A DNA stretch of 40,260 bases from Nemertoderma westbladi (lineage: Eukaryota; Xenacoelomorpha; Nemertodermatida; Nemertodermatidae): contig JAUCBJ010007546.1 of NCBI GenBank assembly GCA_032718475.1, positions 1-40,260 of the forward strand, in the 5' to 3' direction. The notes under the pieces are model-generated. The model saw nothing but the letters and a program-made list of their open reading frames with translations. It made no database searches and was not told the DNA's origin. The position numbers and the translations under genes were made by a program. Shown here piece by piece: positions 1 to 11,800 of the stretch; position 1 is the first letter of the stretch; each line of letters begins with the position of its first letter.

Positions 1-855
1 GACTTGAGCCAAAGAAAGAACGGCTTGGAAGTATTTTGTGCTGTACTGCTTTTAGTCTTACACTAGTAGGTTTAATTATAAAGGGCATATATCCTTTAAC
101 GGACTACTTGAATATCTCTGTAAATATCTCAATGCTGACATACCGGTACTGATGTACCGATATACCTAACTGTTCAGTTGTTGTTTATACTGCTATTTAC
201 TGTCAGTTCTTCATAATATGGTTGATGAATTATTATATTTGGAATAACGATAAATAACCCCGCAACCCAATATTCTTGATATACCGAAGGTAAGAGAGAA
301 AGGTTACTAATAACGATTGTGACTTATGTTAAAGTGGTTTGAAGTGAATCTAATGTTATTTGATAGACCCTACATGAGTCAGCCTGTGTTCCTTTTATAT
401 GTGACTAAAATCAGTGAAGATTGGCAGATTAGTGTGCAGTATTGTGCAGCATTGTGTATGAGTGAGTCTGTTAAAGAAGCAATTCCTAAAGAATGCGCCA
501 TATATGTGAATTATAATTAAGCCATATCGTTGTGAGTAGTTTAAGTCATAACTCTGTTTATATAGATAAAGCGCCACGTCCTAAAGGAACTGTTAATATT
601 ACCGAAGGTGAATAATATTGTCAGAGATTATATAATACTGTCAGTCGAATAATACATTAGGCTTACATAGCAATAAAATTAAACCGTCGAACCCAATCTC
701 CCGGGAATATCCAGCGGGTGAATGGTCGCGCACGGATTGGTTTCGACTAGTGTAGTGAATCAAATATTTGTCATAGACTAAAAGCAGATTTAATATCTAG
801 AAGACATCTTGATTTGGTGGGTTAAACTGCCAAAGGTCTGAAAGCGAGAACATCG
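1..855 (+). repeat. Left arm of a large inverted repeat
   Basis: Read as its reverse complement, this stretch matches 6150-6965 nearly end to end, with many substitutions and small indels. Shared landmarks include the block around 690-720 (CCCGGG followed by the ccagcgggtgaat string), the block 560-600 (gcgccacgtcc then aaaggaactgtt), the block 330-350 (gtggtttgaagtgaatctaa) and the block 55-75 (ctagtaggtttaattata). Homology still seems present near position 5, so the arm probably continues beyond the window. Its inner end includes the last codons of the Gag-like gene. It could be a terminal inverted repeat of one element, or LTR-like ends of two oppositely oriented elements. Confidence 0.8.
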
Positions 856-1613
856 GGCTTTCTCACCTGAATTATCTTGGGAGACGTAGGAGGAGTTTTT
901 CTTACCTGCTCTCTCCTGTCATTGGTTCGAGACTTGAATTTACTTACCTGATCTTTAGGCATTTTATTTACGTAATAAGATCTGTCAGTGTCTTTTCCGC
1001 TATCTTCTCCTTGAGAAGTCTGGCTTTCGCCGTCATCTGTATAACACACTGGTGTTACCTTTCTCCTAGAGACGGGTTTTTCACTTACCTTGTTTTCCGG
1101 TGTCTTCTCTCTGGACAGTTTCAGGAGCTGTAATTTCACTTCTCCATCTAGGAATGACATGAGATCAGCCATGGTAGGATCTCGTCGTTGTTGTTCCATC
1201 ATATATAACACTTTCTTATCCCAGCGTGTACCTACTCCACCCTTCGGTAAAGTAGAAGCCACTGCTCTAATAACCATAGCACTCTGATACTCATGAGACT
1301 TACCTAGCCAATCTAATTGTCTGCAGATCTCCTGAATCTCATCGGAGAACTCTATAATCCCGCTGCTCATAAACTTTCGGGGCGCCACTAACTTTGCATA
1401 CAAATACCCAGCTATGTTATTCCTATTACCATACCTGATGTTTAGTGTATCCCAAACTTGTCTTAATCCATCTGGATGTCCAATAAACCTTAACGCCATT
1501 AACTTGGGAGATCCTTCCAAGCACTCGATGAGGAACCTAAGTTTCTCTCCATTAGATAGTACAGAGTTCTGTATGTTATCTTTGTAATATTCATTAAAAG
1601 GTAACCATTTCAT
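822..1613 (-). pseudogene. gag: Gag-like capsid (DUF1759-type) domain, in frame with the upstream ORF
   Basis: 263 codons from the first ATG after the in-frame TGA. The start (WLPFNEYYKDN, then EKLRFLIECLEG, then LRQVWDTLNIRYGN) follows the pattern of the DUF1759 Gag region of BEL/Pao elements: LP-F-G--W--F---F followed by KF-YL---L-G-A and L--RFG. The C-terminal third is Ser/Lys/Arg-rich and has no CCHC zinc knuckle, unlike most BEL Gag proteins. The gene ends within the inner edge of the left inverted arm. The domain assignment rests on pattern recognition alone. Confidence 0.6.
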
Positions 1614-1619
1614 CTCATC

Positions 1620-3983
1620 TCAATTGAACTTGACGATCTCTCCCACCTTTACTGCTTGCCGGGCTTCGGTTCTAGCCATTTGACACGTAAAACTTTCTTG
1701 GGCCATCGTGTTATTTAATATCGAGTTATCGGTATATGAATTTCTCGGATTATGATCCGGTCTATAGGGAATATCATTATCAACAGGTCTATAATTACTC
1801 TTAATAGGGTTCACTATAGGAGTTTCTACTTCGCTAGCAGTATAGATGCGTGTAGGCTCCACACCTTGCGCATGAGATACTTCAGACCTAACAGGTTGAC
1901 ACATTGTTACAGGGGGTGGTGGTATACCCTTTTGTAAATTTACTAATTTATCACGTTCTAGCGCGATATTTTGCTGCACTTCTTGCAACTCTAACCTACT
2001 TTCCTTTACGGTTCCCTTTAACTGTTGAACAGTCCCTTCTAACTCTCGGACCTGTTGGGAGGAGCGAACTCGATTTTCCTCCATCTTTCCGAGGAGAATG
2101 TCCATCCCGCACCGTCTCTCGTCCACCCAATCAACCGCCGAAGCGGGATCCGCCAACGTCGTAGCGGGCAGACGAGGGACTACGGGCGATATATCCTTTA
2201 TATTTCGCTCGGAGTCCAGGACCGACACTGTTTCAAGGGCTGTTCCTCTAGGCACAGATAATTTAGTGCTGTGTAAAGGGAATTTAAAGGTAGGTTCTGG
2301 GGGTACAGGTGTCTCTATCACCGAAGGGGTGATTTCAAGAACAGGCCTAATTATTTCAGGCTCATCTACTATAGTAGGGAGTCTTTCTATTTTAATTATT
2401 TGGTCTGTGGGTTCTGTACTACCTAAGTTTGTGTTATTTAGTTGCCTTCTAACAGCTGGGGGCAAATCAGGTAATTTCTGACGGTGGGACATTCTTTTAC
2501 GTCTGCTTAGGCGAGATCGATTTCCCCCTCCTTCAGGATCGGTGGTATCGCCTTCCTCAGATGATGTATAACCCTGTCTTTTGGGAGTAGATCGATTCAT
2601 CATCTGCATATTACTAGCTGTTAACTGTTTACTGAAGTCGTCTTGCTTCTCTTGAAGATTTTCCAACTCCAGTTGGGCGATCTCTTCAGCCGCTCTCCGT
2701 TCTGCTTCTGCCACCGCCGCCGCTTTTGCCTCTGCCGCTGCCGCTTTTGCCTCTGCCGCTGCTTCTGCCAAGGTCGCTTTTCTTTCTGCCTCTGCCACTG
2801 CTGCTATCCTTCTGTCTTCTATACGTTTTTTCTTTATTTGTTCTTCTTGAACCTTAGCGATGCGGATACTTTCATTGAATTTAGCTTTGTTCGCAGCTAA
2901 CCTATCCACATCGATTGCGTCCAACACACGCTGGGCTCCTTCACTATTAGGGCTAAGTCCCTCTAGCCTTCTCCTCAGCTCTTCATCACCTACAAAACGT
3001 TGATAGTCCGACAGATAGATATCAATAGCATCCCTCTTATGCGGTTTCTCTGCTGTCGCTTCACTCTCCACTTGGGAAAATGTAGCGTCTGTTGATTCTC
3101 CATGGGTTGAGCGCTGCTCTAGTTGGGCTTTCCACTGAGCCGTTCCTTGAACTTTGAGACTCACCTTTTGAAACCAAGTCTTTACAGCAACTTGCAACGA
3201 CGTGTCTTGTCTTCTTTTAGAAGCCTCCTCAAAGGCTGATAAGATTAGCCTGATTCGTAGAATTCTTTCTCTAACTTGATAAAGCAGTTGTCCCTGCTCT
3301 TGAGGTCCTTGGGGTTGTTGAAACAGTTGTTTTTCTACTCGCTCCATAGAGCTGAAGAATCCCTGTGCGTATCCGGCTGCGGACCTCTTCCACACAGCTG
3401 GATCGGTGGTCTCCTTGGCTACTCCCATCCGGTGTATGTCTTCCCAGGCAGCTTCTGATAAATCAAACGGGAGTCCGGGTCCGGGGAAGTTCCATTGCGA
3501 CTCAACAATAGATTTCAGTTCTTCCTTTGTGTATCCCGCATAACTATCTTTAGTCGATCGCTTACTTCTCGCCCAATCGATCTGGTGTTCTTCCACCGCG
3601 ATCAATATCCTAGTGAGTTCGGCTGCAGGAAGGATGAGAAGGGGATCCGAATAAACCGCATCCGTCATCTTTGCTCCACGCTCGGGTGTCAGCTCTACAG
3701 TATCTTCACTACTGGAGCTGTTGGGCCGCTGAGAAATAAGTTCTTGGCTCGCGGGATGTTGCTGTTCCGCTGCTTCTTGGTCCCGCTTGACCTGGGCTCG
3801 AGTGCCTATGATAGACCTACGATGTTGGACCAGCCTAGGTTCTGTTATTACTACTGGAGGGATGACCTTCCTCACAGTGGGAGGTGAACTGAACTTAGGA
3901 CTAGACGGTTCTACACCCTTATCTGAGTCGCAGATAGTTACATCTAATAAACTGTCTGACAGGTTCTGCTTAGTATCAGACAT
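1620..3983 (-). pseudogene. gag: Gag-like polyprotein, long N-terminal part (BEL/Pao-like retroelement)
   Basis: A 787-codon reading frame starts with MSDTKQNLSD. It has a Ser/Pro-rich beginning (about residues 1-110), a helical middle, and a strongly charged Ala/Glu/Lys coiled-coil stretch (about 360-445, with EAERKA and EAKAAA repeats). A basic Arg/Lys patch and a Pro/Glu-rich linker follow, then a second coiled coil (about 630-690). It ends at TGA 1620-1622, exactly where a DUF1759-type capsid domain begins, and the frame continues unchanged after the stop. The long N-terminal extension is unusual for BEL/Pao Gag, and no protease, RT or integrase follows. I recognise the family only from the downstream capsid-like part. 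The single stop argues for a recently inactivated copy or read-through; the former is simpler. Confidence 0.6.
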
Positions 3984-4109
3984 GTTTGTTTACCCAGTTG
4001 AATGCCTACTGCTATATTACAGTCTAAGCAAGTCCAGTAATTCAGTATTAACTGCTAGCCTAGTAATTAATTACCGATACTGCTACTCAGTGTAGCGTGA
4101 TATATAATA

Positions 4110-4353
4110 TTAGAATACCAGTATGCTTATGGTATATATAAGTATTATTACAGACTAGGTTTTTCACAGAAACCGGTATATAATTTTAGCACAAATATAT
4201 ATAAATATATAATAGGCCTATCGTGGATACCGGTATGCAGTTTACACTTATAGTATATATAAGTATAATTATTAACTAGAATTAATTACAGAATACCGGT
4301 ATGATTTCAGCACAAATATAAATACATAATAGGCCTATCGTGGATACCGGTAT
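4110..4353. repeat. Two tandem copies of a ~120-bp unit
   Basis: Two adjacent units share the block ending ataggcctatcgtggatacc plus ggtat (about 4205-4237 and 4325-4353), preceded in each by agcacaaatata and a tatatataagtat segment. The copies differ by small indels. Each contains the palindrome ACCGGT. Confidence 0.75.
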
Positions 4354-5308
4354 ATCAATTATTTTAAATAATTGAATTTCTGAATTTTAAGGGTTACTTG
4401 GTTACTTTAACTTACTTTATTACCGTTATTTAAGCAGTAGTCCAACTGATATTGAGACCTAATTGTTATATGGCAGGCCTACTATTTATAAATCGTTTGA
4501 GTTGATTTATAATATATATATACCCGTTGAAATGGGTTTTTTCAATGTTTGAAATAAATGTTATTATTTCTGGGGGAGTCACTACACATAAGCTGTGCGC
4601 TCTCAGTGGAGTGCTACTTGTTAGACACTAAAACAAATAATTCTAATTTACCTAAGTTACTTAATACTACAAATTACGTACAATTCGGGTTGAGATTACA
4701 ATCTCTAAATAAACACAAAAATTTAATTACAAATACACAAATACAAATTTTTAGGGTAATTTTACAAGAAGTCTACTAACCAGCCTAACAAAGGGTTAGA
4801 ATATCTGGTTATTACAACGGACAGGTTACTACGGTATTTGAAAGTAACAAGTAGTAGTAAATATACTGCGTTGTCCAGATAGGAAAATACCACCGCCTGA
4901 CGACCTATAACCGTATCGCTATAGGTACTACATTATGTATCACGGAGTGTCCCTACCTAGAAGTTAATTACCGCGGTCTACCAGAACCAACGTGCCTATT
5001 AACCACTTTACAACACAAATACACTGCCTACACACTAATTGCTTTCGGAAAGCACTGTACACTAAACCCTAAATTAGGTACAAGTACTTGTACAACAAAT
5101 AATCAGTAGTTAAAAATACTTGAACAGCTAAAAGAACCACGGTATCTGCCGGAGTGACCAAAGCACAAAATCTCCAGTCTTTACCTACGCCGAGCAGCCC
5201 TGATGTAGTACCGGGGTTAGTTTAACTATAACGGTATGTATAACAAACACAATTACTGTAGGAATAAACTTGGGGATATGAATGTTGCGAATAATCGCAT
5301 AAACTCTG

Positions 5309-5889
5309 AATAATAAATATTACGCTACGCGTACAAACTATTCAAACAAAATGCAGACCAAATACTGACAGACTACTATCAAGCCTAAACAAACCACGGT
5401 ATATGCAGACTCCGAAATGATTAGTTAGTATGTGTTCTAACCCAGTAGTACGACTTATTCTTTCACAGGGGGTTTACCTCACAGCATTTGAAGCCCCTAC
5501 TTTCCTAACTTAGCACTTTATCGGACAGATGCTCTACACACACCGAAATTTCCTCAAACCCAACAACAGCCAGACAACTATCCAGCCTACAAATTATCTA
5601 AATAAAATTATACGCTACCCGTACAGACTACACAAACAAAGTACAGACCAAACGCTGGCAGACTACTATCAAGCCTAAATAAACTACAGGACATGTAGAC
5701 TCCGAAATGGTTAAATAGTATGCGTTCTAACCCAGTAGTACGACTTATTCTTTAGATGGGGGTTTACCTTACAGCTATGGCTGCCCCTACTTCCTAACCG
5801 TTCTTTATCGGACATACACTCTACATGCACTGCAATCCGTTCAGACCTAATCAACAGTTAGCCAACAGTCAAGCCTACAAATTATCTGT
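5309..5889. repeat. ~290-bp direct tandem duplication
   Basis: 5309-5598 and 5599-5889 align along their length. Both start in an aataaa-like stretch followed by tacgct-ac-cgtaca, share the block gttctaacccagtagtacga (about 5433 and 5727), and both end cctacaaattatct. Identity is visibly below 90 percent, so the duplication is old. No coding potential is seen. It lies inside the spacer of the inverted-arm element. Confidence 0.8.
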
Positions 5890-6149
5890 ACAATCTGAGC
5901 AGGCTTACACGCCTTCTGCTCAATACTGGCCTACGAATAAATAAAACTGACAGAAATAAGTAAGCTCCAAAAGAAACAAGGGGTGTACAGTCCCTAATCT
6001 CTTAAACAGCCTACCGGTATACAATACCACAATCGAATAATACTGCTGTACCTATACCGTAAGTAGGTACCGGTCCGGATGATCAGGCAGTCAGGCCTAC
6101 TGGTTACCGGTGGACCGGTACTTTCGACTAGATTGCTTACACCGCAATC

Positions 6150-6965
6150 TAGAAGCAATATCTGTTATTGTTTGCGCTTTTAAGACCTTTGACAGTTTAA
6201 CCTGCCAAATTAGGATGTCTTTTGGATGATATATATTATTTAGCTTATGACGAGTATTTGATACACTACATTAGCCGAAGCCAGTCTATGCGCAATCATT
6301 CACCCGCTGGATATACCCGGGAGACTGAGTTCGGAGCTTAATGATTGATGGTGTAAGCCTACTGTATTATTCGACTGATCGTAATATATAATCTCTGACA
6401 AATATTATTCACTTTCGGGAAATATTAACAGTTCCTTTAGGACGTGGCGCTCTAAATATGTAAACAGAGTTATGACTTAAACCAGACACAACGAAAAGGC
6501 TATAGATTCACGTATATGGCGCATTCTTTAGGAGATGCTTTGTTATCAGTTACAATCATACACAATGCTGCACAATACTGCACACTAATCTGCCGACCTT
6601 CACTAAATTTGGTCACGTATAAAGAGAGCAACATACAATTTATGTCGGGCATATGAAATAGCATTAGATTCACTTCAAACCACTTAACATAGGTCGCAAT
6701 CGTTTATCTGTAACCGGTCTCTCTAACCTTTAGTATATCAAGAAGGTGGGGTGTCTGACTATTGATCAGTATTCCGATATAATATTTCATCAACAAATAT
6801 AATGAATAACCGACAGTAAAAGCAGTAATGTTAAGTAAGATATGTATGATATGTTTAGTTATGGTTTGATAACAGATATACGTTCTATAATTAAGCCTAC
6901 TAATGTAAAGCTAAAGAATGCTGATATACGGAGGTGCCAAAAGCCGGTGTTCTTAGGCTCTGGGC
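6150..6965 (-). repeat. Right arm of a large inverted repeat
   Basis: Inverted, diverged copy of 1-855. On the plus strand it begins with a short relic of the Gag C-terminus (codons reading LLRPLTV then a stop near 6195, against FRPLAV then a stop in the full gene) and runs outward through the same landmarks in reverse order. No more Gag sequence lies inward of this relic. The arm therefore carries only the extreme 3' end of the gene, which is what long terminal arms would give if the gene's stop codon lies just inside the repeat boundary. Confidence 0.8.
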
Positions 6966-7197
6966 AAAACATAACACTGAACTACTGAGTTTCTGTATCC
7001 AACTCCAACACAGAGTCAAAAAACGCTCTGATTGGTCAACCAAACAACGAGAGAACAAAGAAACAAAGAAATGTCGACGTGGCAATATCAGCTGTTAGCC
7101 GTCGTCATGGTAGCGACACTGTTTTCAAGAGTATCTAGCTTATCGCGTCACGAGATTGCGGATTATGTCCTCTAAAGTACAAATACAGAAGAAATGA
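6966..7197. other. No recognisable feature
   Basis: Short unassigned stretch between the right inverted arm and the ORF1p fragment. A near-repeat of tatgtcctctaaa (about 7164 and 7203) is the only structure noticed. Confidence 0.4.
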
Positions 7198-7677
7198 CTT
7201 TTATGTCCTCTAAAACATCAGTACAGCAAGGACACGGCCTTTTTATGCCAGGCAAACCAACTACAGCGTACTTTAAGGGAAAATAACCGGTTAATTACGC
7301 AAAAGCTTTTACAATTACATTCATTCGACCCAGCTACTATATCTCGGTCCCACCCGTCGCGTAACAATAAACAGGTTTTTGTGAAATTTACCTCTTATTA
7401 CGCGCGCGAATCTCTATTTAAATCACGGTTTAAGTTGAAAACCAGCGTATGTTCCGACCAGGTTTATATCAACGAGTTGCTAACACCATATCGTGGCGCC
7501 CTACTTTACGAAGCACGTCGGCTGGTCAAAGCTAAAGTACTACGCGATGCTTGGTCGACGGATGGCAATTTATTTGCTAAGAATAATAAAGGGGAAGTCG
7601 TTAGGTTAAATACCCCCAAGATATTACCAATCTCGTCGATATCTCTGATTCATCTCAGACACCATCTGATGTTGTGA
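7198..7677 (+). pseudogene. Fragment of a non-LTR retrotransposon ORF1 protein
   Basis: The frame is open from 7198 to the TGA at 7675-7677, without a convincing start codon at its left end. A coiled-coil-like stretch (LQRTLRENNRLITQKLLQLH, about 7261-7320) is followed by ISRSH and VFVKFTSYYARESLFKSR, then VYINELLTPYRGALLYEARR and a DAWSTDGNLF motif. That order (SRSHR, V-VKF-SY-AR, INE-LTP-R--L---AR, W--DG--F) is the conserved C-terminal module of ORF1p in many animal CR1/L2/L1-like elements, which binds nucleic acid. The N-terminus is missing. The ORF2 that follows on the same strand at 8852 is about 1.2 kb away, so the two may or may not belong to one element. Confidence 0.6.
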
Positions 7678-7984
7678 GTGTGATGTCGGTTCTCAACAGC
7701 AACAAGTTCGCGTCCTTACTTGAAGGCCCTGTTTGAAATTGGTACCCTACCGGTAATGGGATAACGAAATAGGCATAATTGTTGATATTTTCCTTTGGTT
7801 TACTTACTGTTTATTGGCTGATTGGCCCTGGGAAATGAACAATCGAAAGCATTTTTTTTTCTTGTTTTGTTTTGTGAGCTGTATAAATTTTTGTAGCTAA
7901 TTTTCGCGGTAGTGAAATACACAATCGGAACTTATGTGTTGATGTAGAATTTATATTTGTTCTCATTTAGATACCTCCCTATCT

Positions 7985-8200
7985 GCCGTTTATATTAGTA
8001 TTATATGATGGGTATATACCGGTATTCCCATACGGGATTATATTAGGGTTATATACCGGTATTTTTATACTGGATTATGATATAGATATGTACCGGAACT
8101 TGATTATATTTTTTTTAGGGGATATATACCGGAACTTGTTTATATTAGGAATATATACCATACCAGTATTTATATACGTGAACTGGATTATATTAGGTAC
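7985..8200. repeat. Degenerate tandem array with ATATACCGGTAT units
   Basis: About five units of 40-55 bp. Each has a variant of gattatattaggg followed by tatataccggtattt or tatataccggaactt. The units are imperfect and vary in spacing. Confidence 0.7.
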
Positions 8201-8528
8201 AATGTTATACTACATTATCAATTTCTCTTTTGCTTATATTTTTGTAATTTGAGATTACAGTAGTATCGATTGAACGATAGATAAGAAAGTATTTTTTTTC
8301 ATTTTTAGTTTTTTTGTTATTTGTTGTCTTGTAAGCCGTGACTCGCGTTACATAATTATCTGAACGCAGTACTGTACAGACTTCCATGGTTCACCTTCAG
8401 TTTGATTTCCTCTGAGTTTAATTTTCTACATGGCACGCCTTATAGGCCACTGTACTTTGCCATTATCATCGTAGGTTAATCAGACATATTATAGTACTTG
8501 TTCGATATATATATATATTGCAATTTTT

Positions 8529-8640
8529 ATGTATTGTGTTAGTTGTTGCGTATGTGTTTGTGTACGTTTGTGTTTGTGTTTGTACATGTCATGTATGTAT
8601 GGTATATGTGGAAGTGTATATGTGTCACTGTTTAACACTA
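8529..8640. repeat. TG-rich low-complexity stretch
   Basis: Irregular TGTGTT/TGTATG composition with no protein recognised in any frame. It lies about 210 bp upstream of the non-LTR ORF2. Confidence 0.6.
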
Positions 8641-8851
8641 TGGGGTCTGTCTGTGAGTGTAAGACTCTGATTGCTGCCTGCTGTGCCTTACTTGCTGTTC
8701 TATCCTCCTTGATTGGAACTGGGACCTCCCTTGCGTCGCCTCGGTCGCTGGGACTGATGAACCATAAAGTTGCTCTCCATTATAGTGTTTTAATTTCAAT
8801 AATATTTTATGTTTATATAAATCCTTTTGTTATTTCGGGTATTTATTAACT

Positions 8852-11800
8852 ATGGGTATTTCTACTGACCAATGGAGAGCATCTATTGGCCCATACGGTT
8901 CCACTAAGTTGTTAAGTGTAAAATTTGTAGCTTTTTCGTTTCCTTTGCCATGTTCATGGATCATCTTGCTATTAATTACTGCATATTTTTCACTTGTACT
9001 TTCTGGTGACGTACAGTTTAATCCAGGGCCGGCACTAACCACGATTCACCCACTACGCATTTTACAAACCAATATTAGGTCTTTGCCTGCTAACTGGGAT
9101 TATATGCCAGACCACCTTAGCACCTCATTTGATATAATTGCGGTGGTTGAAACATGACTCACTGATTGCAATAACTCAAGTGATTTGTCATTGGCCGGCT
9201 TTCAAGAACCTCTTAGGAGGGACCGTTGTGTTGGCTGGGGAGGTTTAGCGTTATATGTGTCCAACTCAATTATGTCAAAACGTATTCATGTTCTTGAAAA
9301 TGTGGCCCCAAATTATGAATCTTTGTGGTGCTCATGCTTAACCAAAGCTTCTATTTGGTTTATTTTATAGACCAGAGTACACAAGCCCAGATTTCTGGGA
9401 AGCAATCAATGATATTGTTTCGGAAGCAAGGGGGCTTGGCTACTCTGAATTAATTTTATTGGGTGACTTTAATAATGACTTACTGAACCCGAATGCCTGC
9501 AGGGACTTGGTGCACTTAATTCAGAGACAGGGTTTATCAAAGTGGGTAAATGAGCCCGCCCGTATTACGCCATCCTCCAGTACCTTGTTATTGCCCATTC
9601 TTACTACTGACTCCTCCAAGGTTTCGCATGTCAATGTTACTCCCCCTTGGGGGACTAGCGACCACTCCGTTGTGAAATTCGAATATAATTTTAAAATATA
9701 CAAAGAAACAGCATATAGACGCCACATTTGGTTATATAACGAGGCCAATTATGAACTTTTTTTGGACTGCCTGCGCGATATTAACTGGGACGATATAATT
9801 AATAACGAAACTGATGATGTTGATGCAATTATTTCTAAATGGTCTGATAAATTTTTAGAATGCGCAGCAGCTGCTATACCGAATAAGTATGTAACAATTA
9901 GACCATGTGATAAACCTTGGTATAACTCCAGTTTACGTGCACTGGCTAACAAAAAAAACAGGAAACATAAGCAAGCATGTCAACAGAATACCGAAATTGC
10001 CTCGGCAAGGTTTAGATTAATACGCGGTGATTACACTAATAAGTGTAAAATTGCAAAACAGGATTTTTACCAAGGGTTATCCGACAAATTGTGCTTTGAC
10101 AATAATATCACTGAAAAGAAATGGTGGGGTATCTGCAAATCTGTAATTGGCCTCCAGGTTAAACCTGAGATTCCGCCAGTATACTACAGGGATCGCATTG
10201 CGACTAATAGTCGTGAAAAAGCTGATCTCTTTAATGTCTATTTTACAGACCAATATAAACTGGATTGTTCGAACTTTATTATCCCAGAGGGGCCAATGCC
10301 TGAGCCTGTACTTACTGAAATAAACATTTCTAGAATTGACGTTTTAGCTGCAGCCAAAGATCTGTGTCCTGGTAAAGCTGCGTCACCTGGGGATAAAATC
10401 TCAAATAAAATGATTTTATCTGCTTTACCTTTTATGGCTCGTAATTTTTCCAAACTCTTTCAACTTATATTAGATAAGGCATGGCATCCCGCATCTTGGA
10501 AAAAAAGGTTCGTTACCCCGGTTTTTAAAAAAGGTTTACGATTTGAATGTCTTAATTATAGGCCAGTGTCCCTAACGAGCTGCCTTGGTAAACTTTTCGA
10601 ACGCATTATATTTAAATACGTATTCAATCATATAAAGGGTTATATAACAAAATTTCAATCTGGTTTCAGCCGCGGGGACGGATGTGTTTACCAATTACTT
10701 ACATTGTACCACGAGTTGGTTAGTGCCGTTGACAAGGGTAAAGAGGTAAGATTGGTATTTCTCGATGTCAGTAAAGCATTTGACAAGGTTCATCATGCCG
10801 CACTACTACATAAACTAGAGCGGATGGGGATATCTGGCTCTCTGTTGAAATGGTTTCAAAGTTATTTATCCAACAATATGCAGTGCGTCTTAATTAATGG
10901 GTGTCAGTCCACGTGGTTATTAACGCTTGCAGGGGTTCCACAAGGTTCTGTGCTAGGTCCATTGTTATTTTTAGTTTTTATTAATGACATTGTCGATATT
11001 GTTAGTTCTAAAGTAAAGTTATTTGCGGATGATACGTCTCTGTACGTTATTGTGGGGGAACCTAGTGTAGCCACGGCGGCTCTTAATGCCGACCTGGCTA
11101 ATGTTTTTGATTGGGGCAAAAAATGGTTAGTCACATATAACGCTTCAAAAACTGAGGCAATGTTGGTCTCCCACAAACAGGTTAGGCATATTGAACATGG
11201 TATCCTTTATTTGAATAATGACATAATTGAAGAAGTTGAGAGTCATAAACATCTTGGGTGTACTATATCGTCTGATTTAACATGGGATGCTCATATTAAA
11301 AATATTATTACTAAAGCTACGCTTAAACTAAATATGTTGCGCGCTGTTAAATATAAAGTAGATAGGGCAGCACTTCTCAAAATATATGTGGCGTTTATTC
11401 GTTCTGGTCTGGAGTATGCAGGGCCAGTGTGGGACAATTGTTCTAACGAACTAAAGTATAAACTGGAGCTGATAAATAAGGAAGCCATTAGGATAATATG
11501 TCGATTAACCATTTCTTGTTCAACTGTCAGTTTATATACTGAATCTGGAATATCGACCCTACAAAATAGAAGGACAATTCAAAAATTAATTATTCTATAT
11601 AAAATGACAAAAAATTCAGCTCCCCCACATCTGCGCGAATTACTTCCGGAAACCTTGGCCCAGTCTTCCCCATATTGTACAAGAAATCGAGATAATTATA
11701 GGGTACCTTTTGCTCGGAATAATTACTTTAAAAATTCATTTTTACTATCTTCCATACGAATATGGAACGATTTACCGGATAATATACGTAATGCAACATC

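Larger units (their letters stand above)
3984..6149. other. Non-coding interior of the inverted-arm element
   Basis: Spacer between the Gag-like gene and the right arm. Apart from the two tandem duplications listed separately I find no convincing protein. It is rich in TACCGGTA-like palindromes (for example near 4175, 4230, 4298, 4347, 6015, 6101 and 6115). For the minus-strand Gag gene this would be the 5' leader. Confidence 0.5.
7678..8851. other. Intergenic region before ORF2, with simple repeats
   Basis: No supported gene. It holds a degenerate tandem array (7985-8200), a short TA run (about 8505-8518) and a TG-rich stretch (8529-8640). The part nearest 8852 is probably 5' UTR of the downstream non-LTR element. 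Confidence 0.5.

Noticed and set aside
1-6965. DIRS-type retrotransposon, because of inverted terminal repeats
   Set aside because: No tyrosine recombinase, RT or methyltransferase is present, and the Gag pattern is BEL-like.
9521-11512. Several antisense ORFs of 70-90 codons across the non-LTR ORF2
   Set aside because: They mirror the coding strand and show no independent motifs.
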